A DNA stretch of 64,000 nucleotides, from the NCBI RefSeq assembly GCF_000718095.1, contig NZ_JOEI01000031.1, positions 124,001-188,000 of the forward strand, in the 5' to 3' direction. Below the pieces are notes generated by a model, which saw only the letters and a program-made list of their open reading frames with translations, searched no databases and was not told the origin of the DNA. Position numbers and translations under genes: made by a program. This DNA is from Streptomyces scopuliridis RB72. Lineage in GTDB: Bacteria; Actinomycetota; Actinomycetes; Streptomycetales; Streptomycetaceae. Below, piece by piece: positions 52,059 to 61,052 of the stretch. Position 1 is the first letter of the stretch, and every line of letters begins with the position of its first letter.

Positions 52059-53435
52059 TCACACCTCCGCGTAGCTGCGGGCGGGCTTCGCCGCCGTAGG
52101 TACGGGTCCGGCCGGGGCCCCGCGAAGGTATACCGCCCAGGTGAGGCAGAAACAGACGGCGTAGAAGAGCAGGAACGCGATGAACGCCGGGGTGCCGGTG
52201 GCCGCGGCCTGGAAGGACTGCCGGAAGGCGAGGTTGATGGCGAGCCCGCCGAGCGCCCCGACGGCCCCGATCAGCCCCATCGACGCCCCGGAGAGCCGGC
52301 GTCCGTACGCGGCGGCCGGCTCGCCCGTCAGCCCCCGCTCCACCGCCCTGGCGTGGAAGATTCCGGGGATCATCTTGTACGTCGACCCGTTGCCGAGACC
52401 GGTCAGCAGGAAGAGCGCGACGAACCCGACGAGGAAGACGGACAGCGATTCGGTCACCGACGCGAGGACGACGACGCCGGTCGCGACGGCCATCGCGGCG
52501 AAGGTCCCCAGGGTGATCCGGGCGCCGCCGTACCGGTCGGCGAGCATGCCCCCGACGGGCCGTACGAGCGACCCGAGCAGCGGCCCGATGAAGGTGACCG
52601 AGGCGGCCTGGAGCGGGGTGCGTCCGAACTGGGTCTGGAGCACCAGACCGAAGGCGAAGCTGTAGCCGATGAACGACCCGAACGTCCCGATGTAGAGCAC
52701 CGACATGATCCAGGTGTGCCGGTCCCGTACGGCCTCCCGCGCGGCCCCCGTGTCATTGCGGACGGGCGCCAGATTGTCCATGAACAGCGCCGCGCACACC
52801 GCGGCGACGACGATCAGCGGGATATAGACACCGAGCACGATCCGCGGATGGGCGGCCCCGGCCGTCCCGATCACCAGCAGCCCGACCAGCTGCACGACGG
52901 GGACGCCGATGTTCCCGCCGCCCGCGTTGAGCCCCAGCGCCCAGCCCTTCTTCCGCAGCGGGAAGAAGGAGTTGATGTTCGTCATCGAGGAGGCGAAGTT
53001 GCCGCCGCCGATGCCGGTGAGCGCGGAGACGACCAGGAAGGTCGTGTACGAGGTCCCCGGCTCCATCACGGCGTACGCGGCGCCCGTCGGCAGGAGCAGC
53101 AGCAGGGCGCTGACGATCGTCCAGTTCCGCCCGCCGAACCGGGCGACGGCGAAGGTGTACGGCACCCGCACGAGCGAGCCGACCAGCGTCGCCATGCCGA
53201 TCAGGAAGAACTTTCCGGCCGGGTCGACGCCGTACTCGGGCCCCATGAACAGGACCATGACCGACCACAGGGTCCAGATGGAGAAGCCGATGTGCTCGGA
53301 GAGCACGGAGTAGAGCAGATTACGGCGGGCCGTCCGCTCGCCGGTCTCCCGCCAGAAGTCGGTGTCCTCCGGATCCCACCGCTCGATCCAGCGGCCCCCT
53401 TTTCGTGCTGCGGTGGTGGTGGTCGGGGCAGTCAT
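52059..53435 (-). CDS. narK: Nitrate/nitrite transporter (NarK/NasA type, MFS)
   Basis: A 458-residue transporter with 12 membrane segments. Nitrate signature motifs: GIGGGNFASSMTNINSFFPL (residues about 125-145) and the downstream LNAGGGNIGVPVVQLVGLLV, with the Arg in VRVPYTFAVARFGG in TM2. It belongs to the NarK2/nitrate-nitrite antiporter type. Start at 53435 is fixed by GGAGG; a longer frame extends into the neighbour. Divergent arrangement is not present: nnaR follows downstream on the same strand. A GlnR/NnaR-like site lies upstream. Confidence 0.95.
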   Translation of the reverse strand: MTAPTTTTAARKGGRWIERWDPEDTDFWRETGERTARRNLLYSVLSEHIGFSIWTLWSVMVLFMGPEYGVDPAGKFFLIGMATLVGSLVRVPYTFAVARFGGRNWTIVSALLLLLPTGAAYAVMEPGTSYTTFLVVSALTGIGGGNFASSMTNINSFFPLRKKGWALGLNAGGGNIGVPVVQLVGLLVIGTAGAAHPRIVLGVYIPLIVVAAVCAALFMDNLAPVRNDTGAAREAVRDRHTWIMSVLYIGTFGSFIGYSFAFGLVLQTQFGRTPLQAASVTFIGPLLGSLVRPVGGMLADRYGGARITLGTFAAMAVATGVVVLASVTESLSVFLVGFVALFLLTGLGNGSTYKMIPGIFHARAVERGLTGEPAAAYGRRLSGASMGLIGAVGALGGLAINLAFRQSFQAAATGTPAFIAFLLFYAVCFCLTWAVYLRGAPAGPVPTAAKPARSYAEV

Positions 53436-53488
53436 CACGCCTCCACAGAGGGGAATCGAATGGTGGTTCCCGACCGTAGGGACGCCGC

Positions 53489-53514
53489 GTTTCGCCCCCG
53501 TTCCGTGAGGTGAC
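53489..53514 (-). promoter_or_regulatory. Candidate GlnR/NnaR box upstream of narK
   Basis: On the minus strand GTCAC-(6 nt)-GAACG-(5 nt)-GAAAC spans 53514-53489, close to the GlnR consensus GTnAC-n6-GAAAC. It sits about 55-80 nt before the narK start, in a plausible activator position. Confidence 0.5.
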
Positions 53515-53532
53515 CGGCGCGCAACCTTGCTC

Positions 53533-54183
53533 TCACCCGCGCGCGGGGCGGGCTGTGAGCGTTCTGGTGCCCTTCCCGGGTCTAGGGCGTGTGTCGAACG
53601 GCCGGAGGCGGGTGGCGTAGTCGGCGGCCTGCGCGGCCAGATGGGGCGGCAGCGAGCTGCGCCGCGCCGCCTCGGCGATGTCCAGGACCGGCCAGTCGGC
53701 GCCGGTCGCGACGCCCGAGGGCGGGAGCGCGTGTACGCGGCGTACCTGCGGGCCCAACTCCTCGGCGAGTGCCAGCTGTTGGGCGGCGGACAGTTCCGAG
53801 CGCTCGCCCGCGTCCCCGTGGATACGGGTGCTGACCAGATACGGCCACGAGGCGTCGGCGCCGTCGTACAGCCGCCCCTCCCCCAGCAGGCGGGGCGCGG
53901 CGATCTCCGGATCGGTGGCGACCAGCGCCAGCGCCGCGCGCTCGGCGGCATGACTCTCGCGCCAGGCCCCCGTCCCGCCGAACAGCTTCACCACCGCATC
54001 ACCGTACAGAAAGGTGGGATAGGTCCCGCCGACACCGGACACCGGGTCGGGCCGGGCATCCGCGTCGACCAGATCGTGGCACGCCAGGACCTCGGCGGCG
54101 TACGGCCACCAGAAGCCGGTGTCCTCAAGACGCGAGACGTAGTCCCGGAGCGAGGCGAACGCGGGAGTGGGGGGTGTGGCCAT
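53533..54183 (-). pseudogene. Truncated aminoglycoside-phosphotransferase-like kinase (N-lobe only)
   Basis: The 216-residue product matches the N-lobe and hinge of APH-fold kinases: VVKLFGGTGAWRESHAAERA with the ATP-binding Lys near residue 70, then WPYLVSTRIHGDAGERSELS and QLALAEELGPQVRRVHALPP. Relatives carry an HGDxxxxN catalytic loop some 30 residues after the LAAQAADYATRLRPFD helix. Here the frame ends in a short basic tail, RPRPGKGTRTLTARPARG, with no catalytic loop and no C-lobe, and only 97 bp remain before narK. It is probably a gene cut by a deletion. It may still be transcribed. Confidence 0.6.
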
Positions 54184-54420
54184 CCGTCCAGCTTCACCAC
54201 CGCGCGATCCGGAGCGCAAACCCTTTATGGCGAACGGCGCTGAACGGCGCTGAACCGGCGCTGAACGGCGTTGCCTGTTACGCCGAACGGCGTGGCCCGC
54301 GCGTCCGTATGGGATTCTGTACGCGACAAGATCGAACACCGACTGTTCCCGCATGCCACCCCGAACTGGCGCGGTACCACCGCTTGTCGAGTGGACGGCA
54401 CCCGGAGACGGAGGCGACTG
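54184..54420. repeat. Tandem GAACGGCGC-type repeats between truncated kinase and LacI gene
   Basis: Four tandem units of 10-11 bp (TGAACGGCGC; one with an extra C) lie at 54231-54271, and a fifth copy (CGAACGGCGT) at 54284-54294, which forms a short dyad CGGCGT...ACGCCG with the fourth. The array occupies the divergent promoter region. It could include LacI operators or be slippage products. Confidence 0.6.
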
Positions 54421-55476
54421 ATGGCACGTACGACCACGTCCGGCGGGCGCAAGAACAAGCCGGCCACTCTGGCACTGGTCGCCCAACGGGCGGGCGTGTC
54501 ACCCCAGACGGTGTCCAACGCGCTCAACTCCCCCGATCTGCTGGCCCCGCAGACCCTGGAACGGGTCCAGCGGGCGATAGCGGAGCTGGACTACCGGCCG
54601 CACCAGGCCGCGCGCTCGCTGCGTACCCGCTCCAGCCGGCTGATCGGCTACGGCGTCCAGGCGACGCCCGACGGGGTGTCCGGGCCGGTGATGGAACACT
54701 TCCTGCGCGCCTTCTCGGACTCCGCCAACGAGGCCGGATACCGCGTCCTGCTGTTCGCCGCGCCCGCGGACGCGGCGGACGAACCCGACTGCTACGCCGA
54801 GCTGTTGCGCGAGCAGTCGGTGGACGCGTTCGTCCTGAGCAACACCTACCGCGGCGACCCGCGCCCCGGCTGGCTGCGCAAGCGCGACATCCCCTTCGTC
54901 GCCTTCGGCCGCCCCTGGTCGGCCCGTTCGGTCGGCGACTGGGTGGACGTCGACGGCGCCCACGGCACGGCGGCGGCCGTCGACCATCTCGTCGCCCTGG
55001 GCCACCGCAGGATCGCCTTCCTCGGCTGGCCGCGCGGCTCCGGCGTCGGCGACGACCGGGCCCAGGGCTGGCGCGACGCGATGCGCCGGCACGGCCTGTC
55101 CATCCGGGACCTGCGGGTCACCGCGAGGGACGACGTCGACGCGGCACGCGACGCGGTCGCCCGCCTCTTCCCCACGGGCACCACGGCGGTCGTCGCGGCC
55201 AGCGACACCCTCGCCCTCGGCTGCTACCGCGCCCTGCGCGACAGCGGGCGCCTCCCGGGCCGCGACGTCGCGGTCGTCGGCTTCGACGACTCCTCCGCCG
55301 CCGCCCTGCTCTCCCCCAGCCTGAGCAGCCTCCGCCAACCCCTGGAAGAAGTCGGCCGCGCCTGCACCCGCCTGCTCCTGACCAGAATCGGAGACCCCGA
55401 GGGAACCCCGGAACACGTCTTGCTGGCACCGGAGTTGATAGTCCGCGAGAGCTCCGCGCTCCCGGTCGGGCGTTGA
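54421..55476 (+). CDS. LacI-family transcriptional regulator
   Basis: A 351-residue repressor. The LacI helix-turn-helix is complete (LALVAQRAGVSPQTVSNALN, hinge ELDYRPHQAARSLRTRSSRL, residues about 17-70). The periplasmic-binding-like core has LGHRRIAFLGWPRGSGVGDD and FDDSSAAALLSPSLSSLRQP. Binds an unknown sugar; no transporter genes are next to it. GGAGG lies 7 nt before the ATG. Its stop codon is inside the first unit of a 13-bp tandem repeat. Confidence 0.93.
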   Translation: MARTTTSGGRKNKPATLALVAQRAGVSPQTVSNALNSPDLLAPQTLERVQRAIAELDYRPHQAARSLRTRSSRLIGYGVQATPDGVSGPVMEHFLRAFSDSANEAGYRVLLFAAPADAADEPDCYAELLREQSVDAFVLSNTYRGDPRPGWLRKRDIPFVAFGRPWSARSVGDWVDVDGAHGTAAAVDHLVALGHRRIAFLGWPRGSGVGDDRAQGWRDAMRRHGLSIRDLRVTARDDVDAARDAVARLFPTGTTAVVAASDTLALGCYRALRDSGRLPGRDVAVVGFDDSSAAALLSPSLSSLRQPLEEVGRACTRLLLTRIGDPEGTPEHVLLAPELIVRESSALPVGR

Positions 55477-55502
55477 GGTCGGGCGTTGAGGTCAGGCGTT
55501 GA
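55464..55502. repeat. 13-bp tandem repeat across the LacI gene stop codon
   Basis: Three units of GGTCGGGCGTTGA (55464-55476, 55477-55489, 55490-55502; the last with one A). The TGA of the LacI gene is the end of the first unit. Confidence 0.9.
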
Positions 55503-55653
55503 GGTCCAGCACGCGGACCGGTCGGCCGTCCGGTCGCATATCCCTCCCCCACAAGGAATTTGACGGTATGTCACCATCTGTTTCCGTTCCTCTGGGCATA
55601 TGGATCCGACTCGCGTCCGGAACCGTCCGGAGCGCACGCGTACGGGGGACATC

Positions 55654-56706
55654 TTGAGACCGATCACACGTACCAGAGGCGTTCTGTGCGCCCTCGCGCT
55701 GATGGCCGCGGCCGGCACCGCCTGGCCTGCCGCGAGTACGGCTGCCGAGCCGGTGGCAGGGCCGGTGACCGGGCGAGCGGCGGCGTACGGCGAACCGTGC
55801 GTCAGGGAGCAGCTCGCCGTACCCGCCGGGACCCATCGGGCCGGGGTGTACGACTCCGACCCCACCGGCCGGTTCCAGGTCGGCTACACGATGGACCAGG
55901 ACTTCGCGTATCACTTGATCCGGTGGGCCGACGGCGTACCGGAGGATCTGGGCACCGCCCGCACCGGCGCCACGGGCATCAACGCGCACGGCGACATCGT
56001 GGGGTCCGAGTTCGACCCGGAGACCTACCGGTCGGCCGGGTGGCTCTACCGGAACGGCGAATTCACCGAACTCCCCAGTATCGAGCCGGGCTTCGACAGC
56101 CGGCCGACGGCCGTCAGCGAGGACGGCACGGTCTCCGGTGCCTCCGGCGCCCCCGGGCAGCGGCCCGTGCCGGTGGTCTGGACGCCGGCCGGCGACGCGC
56201 GTCCGCTGGACCTGCCTCCGGGGGACTCCGGCGGGCGGGGCACCGACATCGATGACAACGGCACCGTCGTCGGCTGGACCAGCGCCGGCCCCGACACCTC
56301 CACGCACGCGGCCCGCTGGAGCCCCGACGGCACGGTGGAGCGCCTCCCCGAGCACCGGCCCGGCCCGGAGACCGGTTCGACGGCGGAGGCCGTACGGGGC
56401 GGCACCGTACTCGGGTACGAGGTCTACGCCACGGGCTCGACCCCGATCCTGCGCTGGCGGGACGGGGCCGCCGGACCGGACGTGCTCGGTGAGGGCACGC
56501 CGCAGGCGGTCAACGGGCACGGCTCGGTGGTCGTGCGCACCACGCCGGACACCAAGCTGTGGCTGATCCAGAACGGGGTCACGCGCTCGCTGCCCACCGA
56601 CTCCACGCCCTACCCGACCGGCGAGGTCGTGGCTCTGACCGACGGCGACATCGCCTATGGCCGCTGGAACAGCACCCCCGTGCGCTGGGACTGCCGGCTG
56701 CCGTAG
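55654..56706 (+). CDS. Secreted protein with HAF-type beta-propeller repeats
   Basis: A 350-residue exported protein. The signal peptide is basic then hydrophobic (RGVLCALALMAAAGTAWPAA), cut near ASTAAE. Repeats of about 45-55 residues with GxxTGINAHGDIVGSEF, TDIDDNGTVVGWTS and AVNGHGSVVVRT indicate a beta-propeller or HAF (extracellular repeat) fold. The TTG start at 55654 follows GGGGGA; an in-frame ATG at 55600 lacks one. Function unknown, perhaps carbohydrate or surface binding. Confidence 0.82.
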   Translation: MRPITRTRGVLCALALMAAAGTAWPAASTAAEPVAGPVTGRAAAYGEPCVREQLAVPAGTHRAGVYDSDPTGRFQVGYTMDQDFAYHLIRWADGVPEDLGTARTGATGINAHGDIVGSEFDPETYRSAGWLYRNGEFTELPSIEPGFDSRPTAVSEDGTVSGASGAPGQRPVPVVWTPAGDARPLDLPPGDSGGRGTDIDDNGTVVGWTSAGPDTSTHAARWSPDGTVERLPEHRPGPETGSTAEAVRGGTVLGYEVYATGSTPILRWRDGAAGPDVLGEGTPQAVNGHGSVVVRTTPDTKLWLIQNGVTRSLPTDSTPYPTGEVVALTDGDIAYGRWNSTPVRWDCRLP

Positions 56707-56748
56707 CCCGAACGGCCGGTACGGCCGGCGCGACAGCGCAAGCCGGTG

Positions 56749-57897
56749 CTACGTGTCGGCCGGCCACAGCCGGGGGGCTCGGCGGGCCGCCACGTCCTCG
56801 ATCCAGCCCACGGCGAGGATCATCAGGGCGATCAGCGGCCAGACGAGGAGCAGCGTCAGCGTCGTGGACGCCGCGTCCAGTGCTGTACCGAAGGCGTCGA
56901 TGCCCGGGATGTTCCACAGCTGGTCGAGGAGCGGGACTGTCGCCATGATCAGCAGGTTGTGCCAGAGATAGATCGTCACCGCGCGGTTGTTGGCGAGGGT
57001 GATCAGCGCGTCGTACCGCGCCAGCCGGCCCGGCAGCCGCCGCCACGACGGGGCGTACTGGAGCAGGATCGCGCAGAAGCCGAGCGACCAGGCCGCCTGG
57101 GCGAGCGGGATCTCGTCCAGGTTCCAGCCCTCGTCGGTGAGATGGCCGGAGGCCCACCAGAGGCCGCAGGCCATGGTCAGCGCGGCCAGCGAGACCGTCA
57201 GATAGCGCGGGACCCGCCGGAACATGCCGTCCTGGTGGGCGAAGCCGAGCACCCAGCACGCGCCGTACACCGCGAAGTCGGTCAGGGCGGCCCCGGTCTC
57301 GCCGGGGATCTCCACCAGGCCCGTACCGATGACGGCGGTGAGCGCGACGGGGAAGAGCAGCGTCGCCCACGGCAGCCTGCGGAACGCCCACAGCAGCAGG
57401 GGCGAGGCGAGGACGAACCACAGGTACGTACGGATGTACCAGAGCGGTCCCGCCGCCTCGTCCGCCCAGGTCGTGTCCAGCAGCCCGCCCGCGTCACCGC
57501 TCTCGAAGGGGTACGGCGGGGCGCCGAGCGGTACGAGGTAGTTGGCCAGCTCGGCGAACCACCACGCGCCCTCCTCCCTGACCGGCCGCCAGCCCAGCAC
57601 GAACATCACCGGCACGACCACCAGCGCGAAGACCCACATCGGCGGCAGCAGCCGCCGCAGCCGGCCCCGGATGACGCTCCAGGGGGGCCGCTTCGACAGC
57701 GACCGGGCCATCAGTGATCCGGCCAGCGCGAACATCACGCCCATGGAGGGGAAGAGGATCGTCAGCCATGCCCAGCCGAAGACATGGAAGACCACGACAC
57801 GCACCAGCGCGACGGCCCGCAGCAGATCCAGGTAGCGGTCACGGCCGGACGTCACGGGCGCCGCCTCGGAAGCCGGAGCCACGGAATGAGTGGTCAC
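56749..57897 (-). CDS. Membrane acyltransferase (acyltransferase-3 family), mat-linked
   Basis: A 382-residue integral membrane protein of about ten helices, transferring acyl groups to extracytoplasmic carbohydrate. N-terminal motif RDRYLDLLRAVALVRVVVFH carries the conserved Arg and catalytic His (near residue 37). Arg-rich loop IRGRLRRLLPPMWVFALVVV follows. GTG start overlaps the matB stop (GTGA), so it is coupled to polymer synthesis and could O-acylate the product. The acyl donor is not known. Confidence 0.9.
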   Translation of the reverse strand: MTTHSVAPASEAAPVTSGRDRYLDLLRAVALVRVVVFHVFGWAWLTILFPSMGVMFALAGSLMARSLSKRPPWSVIRGRLRRLLPPMWVFALVVVPVMFVLGWRPVREEGAWWFAELANYLVPLGAPPYPFESGDAGGLLDTTWADEAAGPLWYIRTYLWFVLASPLLLWAFRRLPWATLLFPVALTAVIGTGLVEIPGETGAALTDFAVYGACWVLGFAHQDGMFRRVPRYLTVSLAALTMACGLWWASGHLTDEGWNLDEIPLAQAAWSLGFCAILLQYAPSWRRLPGRLARYDALITLANNRAVTIYLWHNLLIMATVPLLDQLWNIPGIDAFGTALDAASTTLTLLLVWPLIALMILAVGWIEDVAARRAPRLWPADT

Positions 57898-60140
57898 GCG
57901 ACAGGCCTCCGGTCCGCGTCACCCGAGCCCGAACCCGAACCCGAGCCCGAGTCCGGGCCAAAGCCCGCGCCCGACCCCGCGCGCTCGCGCGGGCTCGGGA
58001 TCAGGCCCGGTGCCCCCACCGCTCCGGTACGGCGCAGCTTCTGCCAGCGCAGCCGGCCGCCGGTGAGCGCGGTGATCCAGGACTGGAGCAGCACCACATA
58101 CATGAGCTGCCGATAGAGGAGTTGCTGAAGGGGCAGCGAGATCAGGTGGGTCATACGTTCCTTGTCGAGCCGGAAGGCGTACGCGGCGCACACGGCCTGG
58201 ATGAGCAGGACGCCGAGCCACGCCGCGATCGTCTGCCGGGTCGGGCCGAAGACCAGGCCGTACAGCAGGAATACGTCGATCAGCGGGGCCAGCAGCGGCG
58301 CGAGCACCATGAAGAGGGAGACCAGCGGCAGTCCGACCCGGCCGAAGCGCCCGGAGGGACCGCGTTCGACGAGCGCGCGGCGGTGCTTCCAGATCGCCTG
58401 CATCGTGCCGTAGCTCCAGCGGTAGCGCTGCGACCACAGCTGCCGCACGGACTCCGGGGCCTCGGTCCAGGCGCGGGCGCGCTCGGCGTAGACGACGCGC
58501 CAGCCGTCGCGGTGCAGGGCCATGGTGATGTCGGTGTCCTCGGCGAGGGTGTCCTCGCTCATGCCGCCGACGCGCTCCAGCGCCGTACGCCGGAAGGCCC
58601 CGACCGCGCCGGGGATGGTGGGCATGCAGCGGAGCATGTCGTACATACGCCGGTCGAGGTTGAAGCCCATGACGTACTCGATGTGCTGCCAGGCGCCGAT
58701 GAGGGTGTCGCGGTTGCCGACCTTGGCGTTGCCCGCGACCGCGCCGACGCGCGGATCGCCGAAGGGCTGTACCAGTTCCCGCACGGTGGACGGTTCGAAG
58801 ACGGTGTCGCCGTCCATCATCACGATGAGCTCATGTCCGGCGTGCGCGATGCCGTTGTTGAGCGCGGCGGGTTTTCCGGCGTTCGGCTGGCGTACGACCC
58901 GGACGTTGGGCAGCCGCAGCGCCTCGACGATGTCCGCCGTCCCGTCGGTGGAGCCGTCGTCGATGACGATGACCTCGACGGGATGGTCGCTCGCCATCAG
59001 TGAACGCACCGTATTGGCGATGCACTCGCGTTCGTTGTACGCGGGCACGAGCACGGTCACCGGTTCGGTGACGGGCGGCCCCCAGCCGAAATCACGGCGG
59101 CGCACCCTGCGCGCGTGCGCGAAGGAGAGCACCAGCATCAGCCCGAACCGTACGAAGACCAGCACGCCGATCACGGACAGGCCGACGACCAGGGCGCCGG
59201 TGACGTTCTCGGAGAGGGCGACGGCACCGACCCAGGCCTTGCCCTTCCAGCGGTCCGGGCCGGTGACCTCGGTGTGGGCGCTCGGGGCGCCGAGCGCCTC
59301 GGTGAGGTTCTCGAACGCGTACCCCGCCCGCCGCATCTCCGGCAGATAGCGGCCCAGCGCGGCGACGGTCTGTGAGCGGTCGCCCCCGGAGTCGTGCATC
59401 AGCACGATCGCGCCCTTGCCGCCGTCCGGGGTGGCGTTACGGCTGATCGCGGGGGCGCCGGGGCGGCGCCAGTCCTCGCTGTCGAGGGTGTTGAGCACCG
59501 TGATGTAGCCGCGGCCGCCGATGTACCGCGTCACCGGCCAGGACCGGTTGTCCATCGCGTCGGCGAACGAGGAGTACGGCGGCCGGAAGAGCGAGGAGCG
59601 GATACCGGCCGCGCCCGCGAGCGCGAGCTGGTTCTGTGACAGCTCCCAGTCGGTCCTGGACCGGGACTGATAGGCGAGATCGGGGTGGTTGAAGGTGTGC
59701 AGACCGACCTCGTGGCCCTCGTCCACCATCCGCTTCACCAGGGCCGGATGGCGGGAGGCCATCGTGCCGGTGACGAAGAAGACGGCGTGGGCGTCGTACC
59801 GCTTGAGCGTGTCGAGGACCTTGGGGGTCCACACCGGGTCGGGGCCGTCGTCGAAGGTCAGGACCAGCTTGTGGTCGGGGATACGCAGCGAGGTGGCGGG
59901 GCCGGTGCCCCGCGCGTCGATGACCGGGCCGCCTTCGAGGATCCGCCGGGGCACCTCGTCGGTGGGGGCCGGGGGACGTACCCGGTGGTCGGCGAGGATC
60001 TCGCTGTGCACATAGCCGCGCAGCATCAGCATCGCGAGCAGCGCGACGAGGACGAGCGAGGGGAGCAGATAGCGCATGGGCAGCCTGCGTCGGGCGCTCC
60101 CGCCGCTGTTCGGACGGGTTCGCCTGCCGGAGAGGTTCAT
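57894..60140 (-). CDS. matB: MatB-type bifunctional polysaccharide deacetylase / glycosyltransferase
   Basis: A 748-residue membrane protein. N-terminal helix (YLLPSLVLVALLAMLML) precedes a NodB-type deacetylase (residues about 95-290): LVLTFDDGPDPVWTPKVLDT with the Asp pair, HTFNHPDLAYQS with the metal His pair, and a C-terminal LMHDSGG. Then comes a GT2 processive glycosyltransferase (residues about 360-620): VLVPAYNERECIANTVRSLM, DDGSTDGT, MMDGDTVF, EDTDITMALHRDGWRV and the QRYRW motif. Several TM helices follow. MatB and MatA make a poly-N-acetylglucosamine-like exopolymer needed for pellet aggregation in streptomycetes. Directly adjacent to matA. Confidence 0.95.
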   Translation of the reverse strand: MNLSGRRTRPNSGGSARRRLPMRYLLPSLVLVALLAMLMLRGYVHSEILADHRVRPPAPTDEVPRRILEGGPVIDARGTGPATSLRIPDHKLVLTFDDGPDPVWTPKVLDTLKRYDAHAVFFVTGTMASRHPALVKRMVDEGHEVGLHTFNHPDLAYQSRSRTDWELSQNQLALAGAAGIRSSLFRPPYSSFADAMDNRSWPVTRYIGGRGYITVLNTLDSEDWRRPGAPAISRNATPDGGKGAIVLMHDSGGDRSQTVAALGRYLPEMRRAGYAFENLTEALGAPSAHTEVTGPDRWKGKAWVGAVALSENVTGALVVGLSVIGVLVFVRFGLMLVLSFAHARRVRRRDFGWGPPVTEPVTVLVPAYNERECIANTVRSLMASDHPVEVIVIDDGSTDGTADIVEALRLPNVRVVRQPNAGKPAALNNGIAHAGHELIVMMDGDTVFEPSTVRELVQPFGDPRVGAVAGNAKVGNRDTLIGAWQHIEYVMGFNLDRRMYDMLRCMPTIPGAVGAFRRTALERVGGMSEDTLAEDTDITMALHRDGWRVVYAERARAWTEAPESVRQLWSQRYRWSYGTMQAIWKHRRALVERGPSGRFGRVGLPLVSLFMVLAPLLAPLIDVFLLYGLVFGPTRQTIAAWLGVLLIQAVCAAYAFRLDKERMTHLISLPLQQLLYRQLMYVVLLQSWITALTGGRLRWQKLRRTGAVGAPGLIPSPRERAGSGAGFGPDSGSGSGSGSGDADRRPVA

Positions 60141-60893
60141 TCAGCGGGTGCCTTCCCCTGCCACCGGCTGTTCGCCCGCTTGACCGGGTGGGGATGCGCC
60201 CGGCGGACTCGGATCGGCCGGTTCCGTACCGGGACCGGGGCCGGAGCCGGCACCGGAGCCGGGCTCGGTCTGCTGCGGCTGCGAGGGGCCTCCGCTGGGG
60301 GCGCCGCCGGGAGCGGGCGGGGTGTCCGGATCGGGTGTGCTGCCGCCCCCTCCGGCCGACGCCTTGGGCGGCTTCACGGCCGGCGATGCCCCGGGCCCCT
60401 TTGGGCCGGGTCGGTCCGAGGCACCCGTGGACACACTGCCCGAAGCCCTCGGAACCGCCGGGCCGTTGGAGCCCTTCGCCGGCGCCATGTCGACGGGCGC
60501 GCCGGGGCTCGCGCTCACCGACGCACTCGCCGCGGGCGTCGGCCCCAGCTCCACCGTGTCCGATGTTCCGTTGTCCGGTGTTCCGTCGTCCGCGAGACCG
60601 GGTATCTGGAGCCACGGCGCGCTGGAGTTGCCGCCGATCACGGACACCACGAGCGTCATCGCGTAGCAGGCGCAGGCGGCGGCCACGACCCAGCCGGCCC
60701 TGCGCAGCTTTCTGCTCCGGCGCCCGCTGGAATCCACGAACACCGGGCCCTCGGGCTCTTCGGGCTTTTCGGCCAAGGGGCCGCCGCCCGCAGGGAGTTC
60801 GCCGAGCTGACGGCCCAGACCGTCGAGCTCGACCGTGACATCGTTCGGCTCATACACATGCCCGGTTCGGGTATCTTCTCGCCAATTGTCCAT
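60141..60893 (-). CDS. matA: MatA-type membrane protein, partner of MatB
   Basis: A 250-residue protein: cytoplasmic N-terminus (WREDTRTGHVYEPNDVTVEL), one transmembrane helix (WVVAAACACYAMTLVVSVIG, residues about 68-87), and a Ser/Pro/Gly-rich disordered exterior. Family known only as MatA; required with MatB for aggregation. Ends exactly one base before the matB ATG. Start ATG at 60893 has no visible ribosome site; ATG at 60908 follows GGGGGG directly, so position is not certain. Confidence 0.85.
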   Translation of the reverse strand: MDNWREDTRTGHVYEPNDVTVELDGLGRQLGELPAGGGPLAEKPEEPEGPVFVDSSGRRSRKLRRAGWVVAAACACYAMTLVVSVIGGNSSAPWLQIPGLADDGTPDNGTSDTVELGPTPAASASVSASPGAPVDMAPAKGSNGPAVPRASGSVSTGASDRPGPKGPGASPAVKPPKASAGGGGSTPDPDTPPAPGGAPSGGPSQPQQTEPGSGAGSGPGPGTEPADPSPPGASPPGQAGEQPVAGEGTR

Positions 60894-61052
60894 TACAAGA
60901 ACGCACATCCCCCCACCACTGAATGAAATGGGGTGCGTGGACTACTGGTTGGATATTCCGCCGGCCGGGTCCCCACCCAAGCCGAGCGCCCCCCTACCAC
61001 ACCGCACCCGGGGGAGGAATCTAGCGCACGCCGACGACCGCGAAGTTCCGCT

